Shown in pieces: positions 43,653-52,211 of a stretch of DNA of 52,688 nt (its first letter is position 1; each line of letters begins with the position of its first letter). The position numbers were made by a program, and so were the translations under genes. A model generated the notes under the pieces. That model saw nothing but the letters and a program-made list of their open reading frames with translations. It had not been told where the DNA came from and ran no database searches. Source of the DNA: JBEEJZ01 sp046046915 (GTDB lineage: Bacteria; Pseudomonadota; Gammaproteobacteria; Burkholderiales; Burkholderiaceae_C); assembly GCA_046046915.1 (NCBI GenBank), contig JBJOIT010000018.1, forward strand, positions 1 through 52,688. Reading direction: 5' to 3'.

Positions 43653-44179
43653 CCGAAACTACCTCGGGCGAACGCCCCCCTCGTCAGTCCCGCACCGGTG
43701 TGACCTCGACTGGTGTGCGCAAAGCCGCCAGCAAGTCGGGACGGAGTCGGTCCCGTGAATTTGCCTTGCAGGCGCTGTACCAACACCTCGTCGGGCGCAA
43801 TGAGGCTGCCGAGATCGACGTTTTCACGCGCGACCTGGCTGGTTTTAACAAAGCCGATGCAGTGCATTTCGACGCCTTGCTGCATGGCTGTGTTGAAGAA
43901 GCCGAGGCACTGAATGCCCTGATCAAACCCCTGCTGGACCGCAGCTTGGAAGAGATTTCCCCCATCGAACACGGTGTGATGTGGATTGGCGCCTACGAAC
44001 TACAGCACTGCCCCGACGTGCCTTGGCGCGTGGTGATCAACGAGTGCATTGAGCTGGCCAAGGCCTTTGGCGGCACGGATGGGCATAAATATGTCAACGC
44101 GGTTCTGAATGGTTTGAGCCCCAGCCTGCGCCCGCATGAAGTTGCAGCAGATCGGGCCCATGGCCGGGCACCCGCCTGA
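43649..44179 (+). CDS. nusB: Transcription antitermination factor NusB
   Basis: An all-helical RNA-binding protein that, with NusE (S10), binds boxA of rRNA leader transcripts in antitermination. The 176-aa length includes an N-terminal basic tail (about 1-30, RPPRQSRTGVTS) that is longer than the usual about 140 aa. The conserved SREFALQALYQHL opens the domain and VVINECIELAKAFGGTDGHKYVNAVLN closes it. The ribH-nusB neighbourhood is standard in proteobacteria. Confidence 0.95.
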   Translation: MTETTSGERPPRQSRTGVTSTGVRKAASKSGRSRSREFALQALYQHLVGRNEAAEIDVFTRDLAGFNKADAVHFDALLHGCVEEAEALNALIKPLLDRSLEEISPIEHGVMWIGAYELQHCPDVPWRVVINECIELAKAFGGTDGHKYVNAVLNGLSPSLRPHEVAADRAHGRAPA

Positions 44180-44191
44180 CATCTGCATAGC

Positions 44192-45394
44192 ATGAACATC
44201 TCTGCGCGCGCCCAGCGCATAGAGCCTTTTTATGTGATGGAAGTGGCCAAGGCGGCCACTGAGCTGGCGCGCGAGGTGGCGGACACGACCGCCCCCATGA
44301 TCTTCTTGAACATCGGCGAGCCCGACTTCACAGCACCGCCCCTGGTACAGGAAGCCGCCCACAAGGCGATTCGTGACGGTCTGAGCCGGTACACCGCTGC
44401 CACGGGCTTGCCTCAGCTCAGAGAGCGCATCAGCCACTGGTATGCACAAAGCCAGGGGCTGAACGTGTCCCCCAGCCGCATCGTGGTTACGGCCGGCGCT
44501 TCGGCCGCTTTACAACTGGCCTGCCTGGCCTTGATCGACCCCGGTGACGAGATCCTGATGCCGGACCCAAGCTACCCCTGCAACCGGCAGTTTGTTCAGG
44601 CTGCAGGCGGCCAGGCCGTGTTGATTCCGTCGGGCGCGGCAGATCGCTTTCAGCTAAGTGCAGACCAGGTGCGGGCGGCATGGCGGCAGGCGGGTCCCCA
44701 ACACCGTGGTACGCGCGGCGTCCTGCTGGCATCTCCGTCCAATCCCACTGGCACGTCCATCCATCCCACAGAGCTCCACCGCATTCTTGAAGTGGTTCGC
44801 GAGCACGGTGGCATCACGCTGGTTGACGAGATTTATTTGCCCTTGAGTTTTGAGTCCGAATACGGCCGCAGCGCGCTGGCGTTGGATGACAACATCGTCA
44901 GCATCAACAGCTTCAGCAAATATTTCAATATGACTGGCTGGCGACTGGGATGGATGGTGGTGCCTGAGGCTTTGGTACCGGTCATCGAGCGCTTGGCACA
45001 AAACCTGTTTATCTGCCCCAATGCCATCGCGCAACATGCGGCACTGGCCTGCTTTGAGGATGAAAGCATTGCTGTGTATGAACGGCGCCGTGCAGAGTTC
45101 AAGGCCAGAAGAGATTATTTTGTGCCTGAACTCAATCAACTGGGTCTGCATGTGCCAGTGATGCCGGATGGTGCCTTTTATGCCTGGGCGGACTGCACCG
45201 ATGCCTGTCGGCGGCTTGGCGTGGCAGACAGCTGGGACATGAGCTTTGAGCTGATGAAGCAGGCTCACATCGCCATCACTCCCGGCAGAGACTTCGGCAC
45301 AGCGGACACGCAACGCTACATCCGGTTTTCAACGGCCAACGCCATGACGCAGCTGCAAGACACCGTGACCCGATTAAAGGGGCTACTGGCATGA
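44192..45394 (+). CDS. PLP-dependent class I/II aminotransferase
   Basis: A 400-aa fold-type I aminotransferase, aspartate/aromatic-type. It has NIGEPDFTAPP near the N-terminus, GASAALQLA, SPSNPTG and the PLP lysine in NSFSKYFNMTGWRLGW (near residue 243). The order nusB-aminotransferase-ybgC is seen in relatives. Substrate not determinable from sequence; aspartate, alanine or other are possible. Starts 12 nt after nusB and overlaps ybgC by 4 nt. Confidence 0.88.
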   Translation: MNISARAQRIEPFYVMEVAKAATELAREVADTTAPMIFLNIGEPDFTAPPLVQEAAHKAIRDGLSRYTAATGLPQLRERISHWYAQSQGLNVSPSRIVVTAGASAALQLACLALIDPGDEILMPDPSYPCNRQFVQAAGGQAVLIPSGAADRFQLSADQVRAAWRQAGPQHRGTRGVLLASPSNPTGTSIHPTELHRILEVVREHGGITLVDEIYLPLSFESEYGRSALALDDNIVSINSFSKYFNMTGWRLGWMVVPEALVPVIERLAQNLFICPNAIAQHAALACFEDESIAVYERRRAEFKARRDYFVPELNQLGLHVPVMPDGAFYAWADCTDACRRLGVADSWDMSFELMKQAHIAITPGRDFGTADTQRYIRFSTANAMTQLQDTVTRLKGLLA

Positions 45395-45834
45395 ATGCCA
45401 CTGTCCAACCGGAACGGGCTGAATATGTATGGCCCGTGCGCGTCTACTGGGAAGACACCGATGCAGGCGGTATCGTTTTCTATGCCAATTACCTGAAGTT
45501 TTTTGAACGCGCTCGCACCGAGTGGCTACGATCCTTGGGCATCAACCAGCAGGCCCTGCGTCTTGAGACCGGCGGCATGTTTGTGGTGGCGGACACCCAA
45601 GTTCGCTACCTGCACCCTGCCCGTCTAGACGACGAACTGATTGTTACAGCTCGACTGCAGGAGATCGGCAAAGCGTCCATGACAATCCAGCAAGAGGCAC
45701 GTTTGAAAAATAGCGGGGCTGTACCCCCACCTTCTTCTGTGCTGTGCAGCGGCACCATACGCATCGGCTGGGTACATTCAGAAAAGCTGAGCCCTGCCCG
45801 CATCCCTCCGGCCATTTTGAAACTGTTGACATGA
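45391..45834 (+). CDS. ybgC: Tol-associated acyl-CoA thioesterase YbgC
   Basis: A hot-dog fold acyl-CoA thioesterase of 147 aa, traditionally the first gene of the tol-pal cluster. It shows VYWEDTDAGGIVFYANYLKFFERART, containing the catalytic Asp region, and the following VADTQVRYLHPARLDDEL. It is thought to act on short or phospholipid-related acyl-CoAs. Overlaps both neighbours by 4 nt (aminotransferase and tolQ). Confidence 0.93.
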   Translation: MNATVQPERAEYVWPVRVYWEDTDAGGIVFYANYLKFFERARTEWLRSLGINQQALRLETGGMFVVADTQVRYLHPARLDDELIVTARLQEIGKASMTIQQEARLKNSGAVPPPSSVLCSGTIRIGWVHSEKLSPARIPPAILKLLT

Positions 45835-46523
45835 ACCAAGACCTTTCCATCCTTCACCTTGTGATGAACGCCAGCGTGGTGGTGCAGCTCGTCATGCTGC
45901 TCTTGGTGCTGGTGTCTATTTCGAGCTGGGCAGCCATCTTTAGAAAGTTGTTCGCGCTGCGTCGCGTGAAGGCTCTAAATGAGACCTTTGAGCGCGAGTT
46001 CTGGTCCGGCACCAGCATCAACGACCTGTTTCTTGCAGCCACCAAAAACGCCCGTGACGCAGGCCCTATGGAGCGCATTTTTGCGAGCGGCATGCGTGAG
46101 TTTCAAAAGTTGCGCGAGCGGCGCATCACTGACACCGGCACTTTGCTCGACGGGGCCCGCCGTGCCATGCGGGCGAGCTTTCAGCGAGAGATGGACGTGA
46201 TTGAAAGCCACCTGTCTTTCCTGGCGTCGGTGGGATCGGTGTCGCCATATGTGGGCTTGTTTGGTACCGTCTGGGGCATCATGCACGCCTTCACCGGCCT
46301 GGCCAGTCTGCAGCAAGTGACCCTGTCCACAGTCGCCCCGGGCATTGCTGAGGCCCTGGTAGCCACGGCCATCGGTCTTTTTTCTGCGATTCCGGCCGTC
46401 GTGGCCTACAACCGCTTCGCCCGAGACATCGACCGCGTTGCCAACATGCTGGAGACCTTCATCGAAGAGTTCTCGAACATATTGCAGCGCAATCTGGGCT
46501 CACAGCCCGCGGCCGACCGCTAA
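45831..46523 (+). CDS. tolQ: Tol-Pal system proton-channel subunit TolQ
   Basis: An inner-membrane MotA/TolQ/ExbB-type subunit that with TolR forms the proton-driven motor of the Tol-Pal envelope system. The 230-aa protein has three membrane segments (about 13-35, 132-155, 168-190). The conserved SVGSVSPYVGLFGTVWGIMHAF and EALVATAIGLFSAIPAVVAYN motifs are present. I chose ATG 45831, which overlaps the ybgC stop; a longer open frame from 45744 lies inside ybgC. Confidence 0.95.
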   Translation: MNQDLSILHLVMNASVVVQLVMLLLVLVSISSWAAIFRKLFALRRVKALNETFEREFWSGTSINDLFLAATKNARDAGPMERIFASGMREFQKLRERRITDTGTLLDGARRAMRASFQREMDVIESHLSFLASVGSVSPYVGLFGTVWGIMHAFTGLASLQQVTLSTVAPGIAEALVATAIGLFSAIPAVVAYNRFARDIDRVANMLETFIEEFSNILQRNLGSQPAADR

Positions 46524-46544
46524 GGCCAGCAGGAAAGCCACGCC

Positions 46545-46979
46545 ATGCCACAAGTTGCAAGCCGCGGACGCGGCAGGCGCACCATCAACGAGATCAACAT
46601 GGTGCCCTTCATCGACGTGATGTTGGTCCTGCTGATCATCTTCATGGTCACCGCCCCCCTGATCACGCCTAGCATGATCGATCTGCCCAGCATCGGCAAG
46701 GCTGCCAAACAGCCCGATCAGGTGATCCAGATCGTCATTTCCAAAGACGATCAGCTCGAACTGAAGATCAAGGAAACCACCAAACCCCTTCTGCTCAGCG
46801 CCTTGGCTGCGGAAGTAAAAAGCGCGCAAGGCCCTGGTGATACGGCGGCAGCAGCCAACACAGCCGTGGTCATCAGCGCCGACAAGACTGTGAAATATGA
46901 GACCGTGGTCAAGGTCATGGACACCTTGCAACGCGCTGGCATTGCACGCGTCGGTCTGTCGGTACAGATGGTGAATTGA
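46545..46979 (+). CDS. tolR: Tol-Pal system protein TolR
   Basis: The 144-aa ExbD/TolR family partner of TolQ. One membrane segment (about 20-42) carries the proton-relay aspartate, Asp24, in NMVPFIDVMLVLLIIFMV. The periplasmic domain has the AVVISADKTVKYETVVKVMDTLQRAGI segment. Starts 21 nt after tolQ. Confidence 0.95.
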   Translation: MPQVASRGRGRRTINEINMVPFIDVMLVLLIIFMVTAPLITPSMIDLPSIGKAAKQPDQVIQIVISKDDQLELKIKETTKPLLLSALAAEVKSAQGPGDTAAAANTAVVISADKTVKYETVVKVMDTLQRAGIARVGLSVQMVN

Positions 46980-46995
46980 GCCCTGTCCGACGGCC

Positions 46996-47919
46996 ATGAA
47001 CGACGTGTTTGACCGCAACGAGTTTGCACCCCCACCCACACCAGGCCTTTTACGAGCCTTGGCCTTGGCCGTGGCGGCCCATGTGGTCCTGCTGGTGGGC
47101 CTCACTGCAGCAGTCAGCTGGAAGCGAGAAGCCGTGACCCTCTCGGCAGAAGCTGAATTGTGGTCGTCTGTTCCCCAGGAGGCCGCGCCGAAGTTGCTGG
47201 AACCGCCGCCTCCACCGCCGCCTGAGCCCGAGGTGCGCCCCGAGCCCGTCAAGCCACCGCCCGTACCCAAAGTAGCCGAGCCAGACATCAACACCGAGCA
47301 GCTCAAAAAACAAAAAGCCGCCAAGGAAAAAGAGCGCCAGGAACAACTGCGTGAGCAAGAAAAGGCTCGTCTGAAGGCTGAGCAACAAGAAAAAGCCGAC
47401 AAGCTAACGAAAGAAAAGCTGGCACTGGAGAAAAAGAAACTGCAGGAGCGAGAACTGGCTGCAGAAAAGAAAAAGAAGGACCTGGAGGCCAAGCGCAAGG
47501 ACGCCGAGAAGGAACAGCGGGAGGCCAAACTACAGGAGGCCCTGCGCCAGGAAAACATCAAACGCATGGCTACCTTGGCTGGCAGTGCGGGCGTCGCCGG
47601 CGCGTCTGGCTCTGCCAACGCCAAGGGAACTGCCTTGCAGTCCTCGGGCCCATCCGCCAGCTACGGCGGGCGCCTACGTGCACGTATCAAGCCCAACATC
47701 GTTTTCACAGACGACATTCCCGGAAACCCGACCGCCGATGTGGAAGTTCGTACCGCGCCCGACGGCACCATCATTGGCCGCAAGCTCGACAAGTCAAGTG
47801 GCAATCCGGCTTGGGATCAGGCCGTGTTGAAGGCCATCGACAAAACCGAAGTGCTGCCACGAGACGTAGACGGCACGGTGCCGCCCAAGCTCGTCATCAG
47901 CTTCCGGCCTAAAGACTAA
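46996..47919 (+). CDS. tolA: Tol-Pal system protein TolA
   Basis: The envelope-spanning arm energised by TolQR. The 307-aa protein has one N-terminal membrane segment (about 18-40), a Pro-rich stretch (about 70-95, PPPPPPEPEV), and a long charged coiled coil rich in Lys, Glu and Ala (about 100-185). The C-terminal TonB/TolA-like domain (about 215-307) has RARIKPNIVFTDDI, NPTADVEVRTAPDGTIIGRKL and PPKLVISFRP. It ends 11 nt before the convergent dnaE stop; tolB and pal are not next to it. Confidence 0.93.
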   Translation: MNDVFDRNEFAPPPTPGLLRALALAVAAHVVLLVGLTAAVSWKREAVTLSAEAELWSSVPQEAAPKLLEPPPPPPPEPEVRPEPVKPPPVPKVAEPDINTEQLKKQKAAKEKERQEQLREQEKARLKAEQQEKADKLTKEKLALEKKKLQERELAAEKKKKDLEAKRKDAEKEQREAKLQEALRQENIKRMATLAGSAGVAGASGSANAKGTALQSSGPSASYGGRLRARIKPNIVFTDDIPGNPTADVEVRTAPDGTIIGRKLDKSSGNPAWDQAVLKAIDKTEVLPRDVDGTVPPKLVISFRPKD

Positions 47920-47930
47920 AGAGTCCGCGG

Positions 47931-50900
47931 TCAGTCATAGGCAATTTCTGCCTGACCCGCATCGGCCTCCGCCCGCCAGGCTGCCAGTGCGGCGTCGCTC
48001 GGGAAAAAGCGCATATCTTCACCAAGCTGCAGTTCGGCAAGCGCGCCTACACACTGGTCCGAGACTGCGCCCGTGCGCTTGACGGCAAATCGCACACCGA
48101 GACCCACCCAGACATCACCATGCTCGGTTTCTTCACGTTGCGCGGGATATTCACGCAAGAGCTTGGCCACTTGGGGTGTCTTGCCATGGACAGCCACCCG
48201 CAGATGTTTGCCGAAGCGGCAACGCGCCTGGTCCAGGCTCCAAATCTGCTGCACGGTCAATTGCAAGCCACCAGAAAAACGATCCGGCTGTACCTTGCCC
48301 ATCACGATGATGAGTTCATCGTCTTTCAACAGGTTTTTATGGGCGTTGAGCAGGGCTTCATCCGCGCGTGCGTCGATGACCGCAGACTTATCGTCTAGCT
48401 TGAAAAGTCCCAGCTTGCCGCGCTGGCCATTGATGACCCGTAAATCGCTCACGATGCCTGCCAGCAGCTGCGGTTCGCGGGTGTCTATCAGATCATCGAT
48501 TTGGCGTTTGGCAAAGCGGCGCACCTCCAGCGCCACCTCGTCAAAGAGGTGGCCCGACAGGTAAAAGCCCACCGCCGTTTTCTCGAAGGTGAGCCGTTCT
48601 TTCACGCCCCAAGGCAAGGCCTCGACCAAATCGGGTTCCTGGGTGCTGGAGCCATGATCGTCATCCCCCATGTCAAACAGCCCCACCTGGTTGGCGTTGG
48701 CCAGCGTGGCATTGGCAAATTCGAACGCGCGGTCGACCGACGCCAGCAGTGAGGCACGGTTGAGCTGCAAGGTATCGAAAGCACCCGCCTTGATCAACGC
48801 TTCCAAGCAGCGTTTGTTGAGGCGGCTGCGGTCCACGCGTACACAAAAATCAAAAAGACTGGTGAAGGGGCCCCGATCTGAGCCACGGGGACCATCGCCT
48901 CGCCCTTCACGCGCGGCCACGATGGCCTCGATGGCCGCTTGCCCCGTGCCTTTGATGGCGCCAAGTCCGTACCGGATTTCATTGTCCGAAATCGGCTCGA
49001 AGCGATAGACACCCCGGTTGATGTTGGGCGATTCAAAGCTCATGCCCATCTTCACCGCATCCTCAAACAACACCTTGAGCTTGTCAGTGTCGTCCATTTC
49101 CACAGTCATGTTGGCGCAGAAAAACTCGGCGGTGTAATGCACCTTGAGCCAGCCCGTGTGGTACGCCAGCAGGGAGTAAGCCGCCGCGTGGGACTTGTTA
49201 AACCCGTAGCCTGCAAATTTCTCCATCAGGTCAAAAATTTCATCGGCTTTGGCTTCGCTGATGTTGTTTTTGGCTGCACCATCACGGAAGATCTGACGGT
49301 GTTGCGCCATTTCTTCGGCTTTTTTCTTGCCCATGGCTCGCCGCAGCAAGTCGGCACCGCCCAGTGAATAGCCGCCCAGAATCTGCGCGGTCTGCATCAC
49401 CTGCTCCTGGTAGACCATGATGCCGTAGGTCTCAGAGAGCATATCGGCCACCAGAGGATGCGGATACTCCACCACTTCGCGGCCGTGTTTGCGGGCCACA
49501 AAACTGGGAATCAGGTCCATGGGCCCTGGCCGGTACAAGGCGTTCAGGGCAATCAGGTCTTCCAGACGCGTGGGCTTGGCGTCGCGCAACATGCCCTGCA
49601 TGCCGCGACTTTCAAACTGAAACACAGCCTCGGTCTTGCCGTCAGAAAAGAGCTGATAAGTCTTGCGGTCATCCAGTGCAATGTTCTCAAAAGCGAAGTT
49701 CTCTTGCCCCTTGTGTCGTTTGACGATGAACTCTCGGGCGATTTCCAAGATGGTGAGCGTGGCCAAACCCAAAAAGTCGAACTTCACCAAGCCCACCGCT
49801 TCGACGTCGTCCTTGTCGTACTGGCTCACCGCCGACTCGCTGCCGGGCTGCTGATACAGCGGGCAAAAGTCGGTGAGCTTGCCCGGGGCAATCAACACGC
49901 CGCCCGCATGCATGCCCACGTTACGGGTCATGCCTTCGAGCTTTTGCGCCAGGGCCAGCAGCGTCTTGACTTCGTCTTCTTTGGCAAGTCGGTCTGCCAG
50001 AACCGGCTCGGCGGCAATAGCGCCCTCAATGGTGATGTGCTGACCAGGCTTGTTGGGAATGAGCTTGCTGATGCCATCGCAAAAGTTGTAGCTCATGTCC
50101 AGAACGCGGCCCACATCACGTATGGCCGCACGCGCAGCCATGGTGCCAAACGTGGCAATCTGGCTGACCGCATCCTTGCCGTATTTTTCTTTCACATAGT
50201 CAATCACCCGGTCACGATTGCTTTGGCAAAAGTCAATATCGAAGTCGGGCATGGACACCCGCTCGGGGTTCAAAAAACGCTCGAACAGCAGCTTGTATTG
50301 CAAAGGATCCAGATCTGTGATCTTGAGGGCATAAGCCACCAAAGACCCAGCCCCTGAACCACGACCGGGCCCGACGGGGCAACCGTTATTCTTGGCCCAG
50401 TTGATGAAGTCGCCCACGATCAAAAAGTAGCCTGGAAAGCCCATCTTCAAGATGGTGTTGATCTCGAACTCAAGCCGCTCAAGATAACGTGGTCGCTCCG
50501 TATCGCGCTTGGCCGTATCCGGATAAAGGTGTGCCAAACGCTCCTCCAAGCCCTGGTTGGAGGCGTAACGAAAATACTCCTCGGGCGAGAGATTTCGGCC
50601 ATCTACCTCGGGCGTCGGGAAATCTGGCAATTGCGGCTTACCCAGCACCAGCGTCAAATTGCAGCGCCGTGCTACCTCCACGGTATTTGCCAAGGCAGCC
50701 GGAAGATCGGCAAATAACTCACACATCTGCGCTGTGGTCTTGAAATACTGCTCACGGGTGAACTTGCGCACACGTCGCTGGTTGCCGAGAATTTCACCTT
50801 CCGCGATGCACACCCGCGCCTCATGGGCCTCGTAATCGTCGGGCGATGCAAATTGCACTGGATGCGTGGCCACCACAGGCAAGTGCAACTTGGCCGCCAA

Positions 50901-51452
50901 TGCCACCGCAGCTGCAAGGTGTGACTCATCCTCCGCGCGACCCGCGCGCTGCAATTCCAGATAAAAACGATGCGGAAAAATGTTGGCCAATTGCAGCGCC
51001 AGTGCACTGGCTCGGTCAGCATCCCCCTGCACCAAGGCCTGCCCCACGGGACCAGCCTGGGCGCCAGACAAGGCAATCAGGCCATCGCCCAGCTCATGCA
51101 ACCAATCCAATTTAAGGGCCGCTTGCCCCCTCACCACATTGCGTGTGTACGCGCGTGCCAGCAGCTCCGACAGATTGAGATAACCCTGGTTGTTTTGAAC
51201 CAATAGCACCATGCGGGAAAAATTGGACGGATCCTTGTCCAAGCCCTCCAACACCACCTCTGCGCCCATGATGGGCTTCACCCCCTTGCCGCGGGCTTCC
51301 TTGTAAAACTTGATGCCGCCAAAAAGATTGTTGAGGTCACTGATGGCAAGCGCCGGTTGCCCATCAGCGGCGGCAGCCTTGACCACCTCCTCTATGCGAT
51401 TGGTGCCATCAACCACCGAAAACTCGGTGTGTAGTCGTAGGTGTACAAACAT
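47931..51452 (-). CDS. dnaE: DNA polymerase III subunit alpha
   Basis: The replicative polymerase core subunit, 1173 aa. It has an N-terminal PHP domain (FVHLRLHTEFSVVDG). The C-family polymerase active site has MPDFDIDFCQSNRDRVIDYV, with the catalytic Asp residues near 400-402, and GPGRGSGAGSLVAYAL just before. YGFNKSHAAAYSLLAYHTGWLK and the helix-hairpin-helix, OB and C-terminal regions follow. It starts at ATG 51452, divergent from trxA across 233 bp, and converges with tolA. Confidence 0.96.
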   Translation of the reverse strand: MFVHLRLHTEFSVVDGTNRIEEVVKAAAADGQPALAISDLNNLFGGIKFYKEARGKGVKPIMGAEVVLEGLDKDPSNFSRMVLLVQNNQGYLNLSELLARAYTRNVVRGQAALKLDWLHELGDGLIALSGAQAGPVGQALVQGDADRASALALQLANIFPHRFYLELQRAGRAEDESHLAAAVALAAKLHLPVVATHPVQFASPDDYEAHEARVCIAEGEILGNQRRVRKFTREQYFKTTAQMCELFADLPAALANTVEVARRCNLTLVLGKPQLPDFPTPEVDGRNLSPEEYFRYASNQGLEERLAHLYPDTAKRDTERPRYLERLEFEINTILKMGFPGYFLIVGDFINWAKNNGCPVGPGRGSGAGSLVAYALKITDLDPLQYKLLFERFLNPERVSMPDFDIDFCQSNRDRVIDYVKEKYGKDAVSQIATFGTMAARAAIRDVGRVLDMSYNFCDGISKLIPNKPGQHITIEGAIAAEPVLADRLAKEDEVKTLLALAQKLEGMTRNVGMHAGGVLIAPGKLTDFCPLYQQPGSESAVSQYDKDDVEAVGLVKFDFLGLATLTILEIAREFIVKRHKGQENFAFENIALDDRKTYQLFSDGKTEAVFQFESRGMQGMLRDAKPTRLEDLIALNALYRPGPMDLIPSFVARKHGREVVEYPHPLVADMLSETYGIMVYQEQVMQTAQILGGYSLGGADLLRRAMGKKKAEEMAQHRQIFRDGAAKNNISEAKADEIFDLMEKFAGYGFNKSHAAAYSLLAYHTGWLKVHYTAEFFCANMTVEMDDTDKLKVLFEDAVKMGMSFESPNINRGVYRFEPISDNEIRYGLGAIKGTGQAAIEAIVAAREGRGDGPRGSDRGPFTSLFDFCVRVDRSRLNKRCLEALIKAGAFDTLQLNRASLLASVDRAFEFANATLANANQVGLFDMGDDDHGSSTQEPDLVEALPWGVKERLTFEKTAVGFYLSGHLFDEVALEVRRFAKRQIDDLIDTREPQLLAGIVSDLRVINGQRGKLGLFKLDDKSAVIDARADEALLNAHKNLLKDDELIIVMGKVQPDRFSGGLQLTVQQIWSLDQARCRFGKHLRVAVHGKTPQVAKLLREYPAQREETEHGDVWVGLGVRFAVKRTGAVSDQCVGALAELQLGEDMRFFPSDAALAAWRAEADAGQAEIAYD

Positions 51453-51685
51453 GAAATTCGATCATTTGGCATGGCATGGGGCCCCAAAAAACAGTCAATG
51501 AGGCCCCGAAGACATGGACAGGGAAACAGGAAAAAGCCCTGTGGCGCAATACGCTGCGGGTTTGAGCAATGCCGATGCAGGCACGCTATTTAGGAAATAG
51601 CATCTTTCTAGCAAAGAACACGTTTGGTTTCTGTCACAATTTCCCCAACTTTACATCCATCGCATCTACTCACAAGGACATATTC

Positions 51686-52018
51686 ATGAGCAGCGAACTG
51701 ATCAAACACGTATCTGATGCCTCCTTCGAAGCCGATGTGCTTCAGGCCCAGCAACCCGTCCTGGTGGATTACTGGGCAGAGTGGTGCGGACCGTGCAAGA
51801 TGATTGCCCCCATCCTGGATGAAGTCTCCGCAGCCTATGAAGGCAAACTCCAGATTGCAAAGATGAATGTCGACGAAAACCGTGACATTCCCGCCAAATT
51901 CGGGATTCGCGGCATCCCCACCCTGATGTTGTTCAAAGGTGGCCAACTGGCTGCGACCAAGGTAGGTGCTTTGAGCAAGTCACAGCTGACCGCCTTCATC
52001 GATCAGCAACTCGCCTGA
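51686..52018 (+). CDS. trxA: Thioredoxin
   Basis: A 110-aa cytosolic disulfide reductase with the classical active site WCGPC (33-37), the cis-Pro region GIRGIPTLMLF and conserved Lys/Asp residues. I chose ATG 51686 (MSSELIKHV); the open frame from 51569 extends into the intergenic region. It could reduce the APS reductase at 24 kb and ribonucleotide reductase. It is followed by its own terminator. Confidence 0.96.
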   Translation: MSSELIKHVSDASFEADVLQAQQPVLVDYWAEWCGPCKMIAPILDEVSAAYEGKLQIAKMNVDENRDIPAKFGIRGIPTLMLFKGGQLAATKVGALSKSQLTAFIDQQLA

Positions 52019-52038
52019 TAAATTGATCTATTGAATCC

Positions 52039-52068
52039 GGCCCCCGAAGTTATCAAGGGGGCCTTTTT
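52039..52068 (+). terminator. Rho-independent terminator of trxA
   Basis: GGCCCCC (52039-52045) pairs with GGGGGCC (52057-52063) around an 11-nt loop and is followed by five T. It begins 20 nt past the trxA stop, so trxA and rho are separate transcription units or partly attenuated. Confidence 0.88.
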
Positions 52069-52211
52069 ATTTCCTGTCATAATTCCCGTCGGCACCAGCC
52101 CTAGCACCGGGCAGGCTGCATTTCCCGGCTCAGGCCCAGAGACCAAACAGGCTCTCGCGTTCTGCCCCATTCCCCGCTTTTATTTTGTCTTTCCCCTACA
52201 GGGGTCCATCG

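Noticed and set aside
46500..47624. 374-aa Ser/Phe-rich frame antisense to tolR-tolA
   Set aside because: Ser/Phe runs are the reverse reading of the Lys/Glu-rich TolA coiled coil; no real gene is needed.
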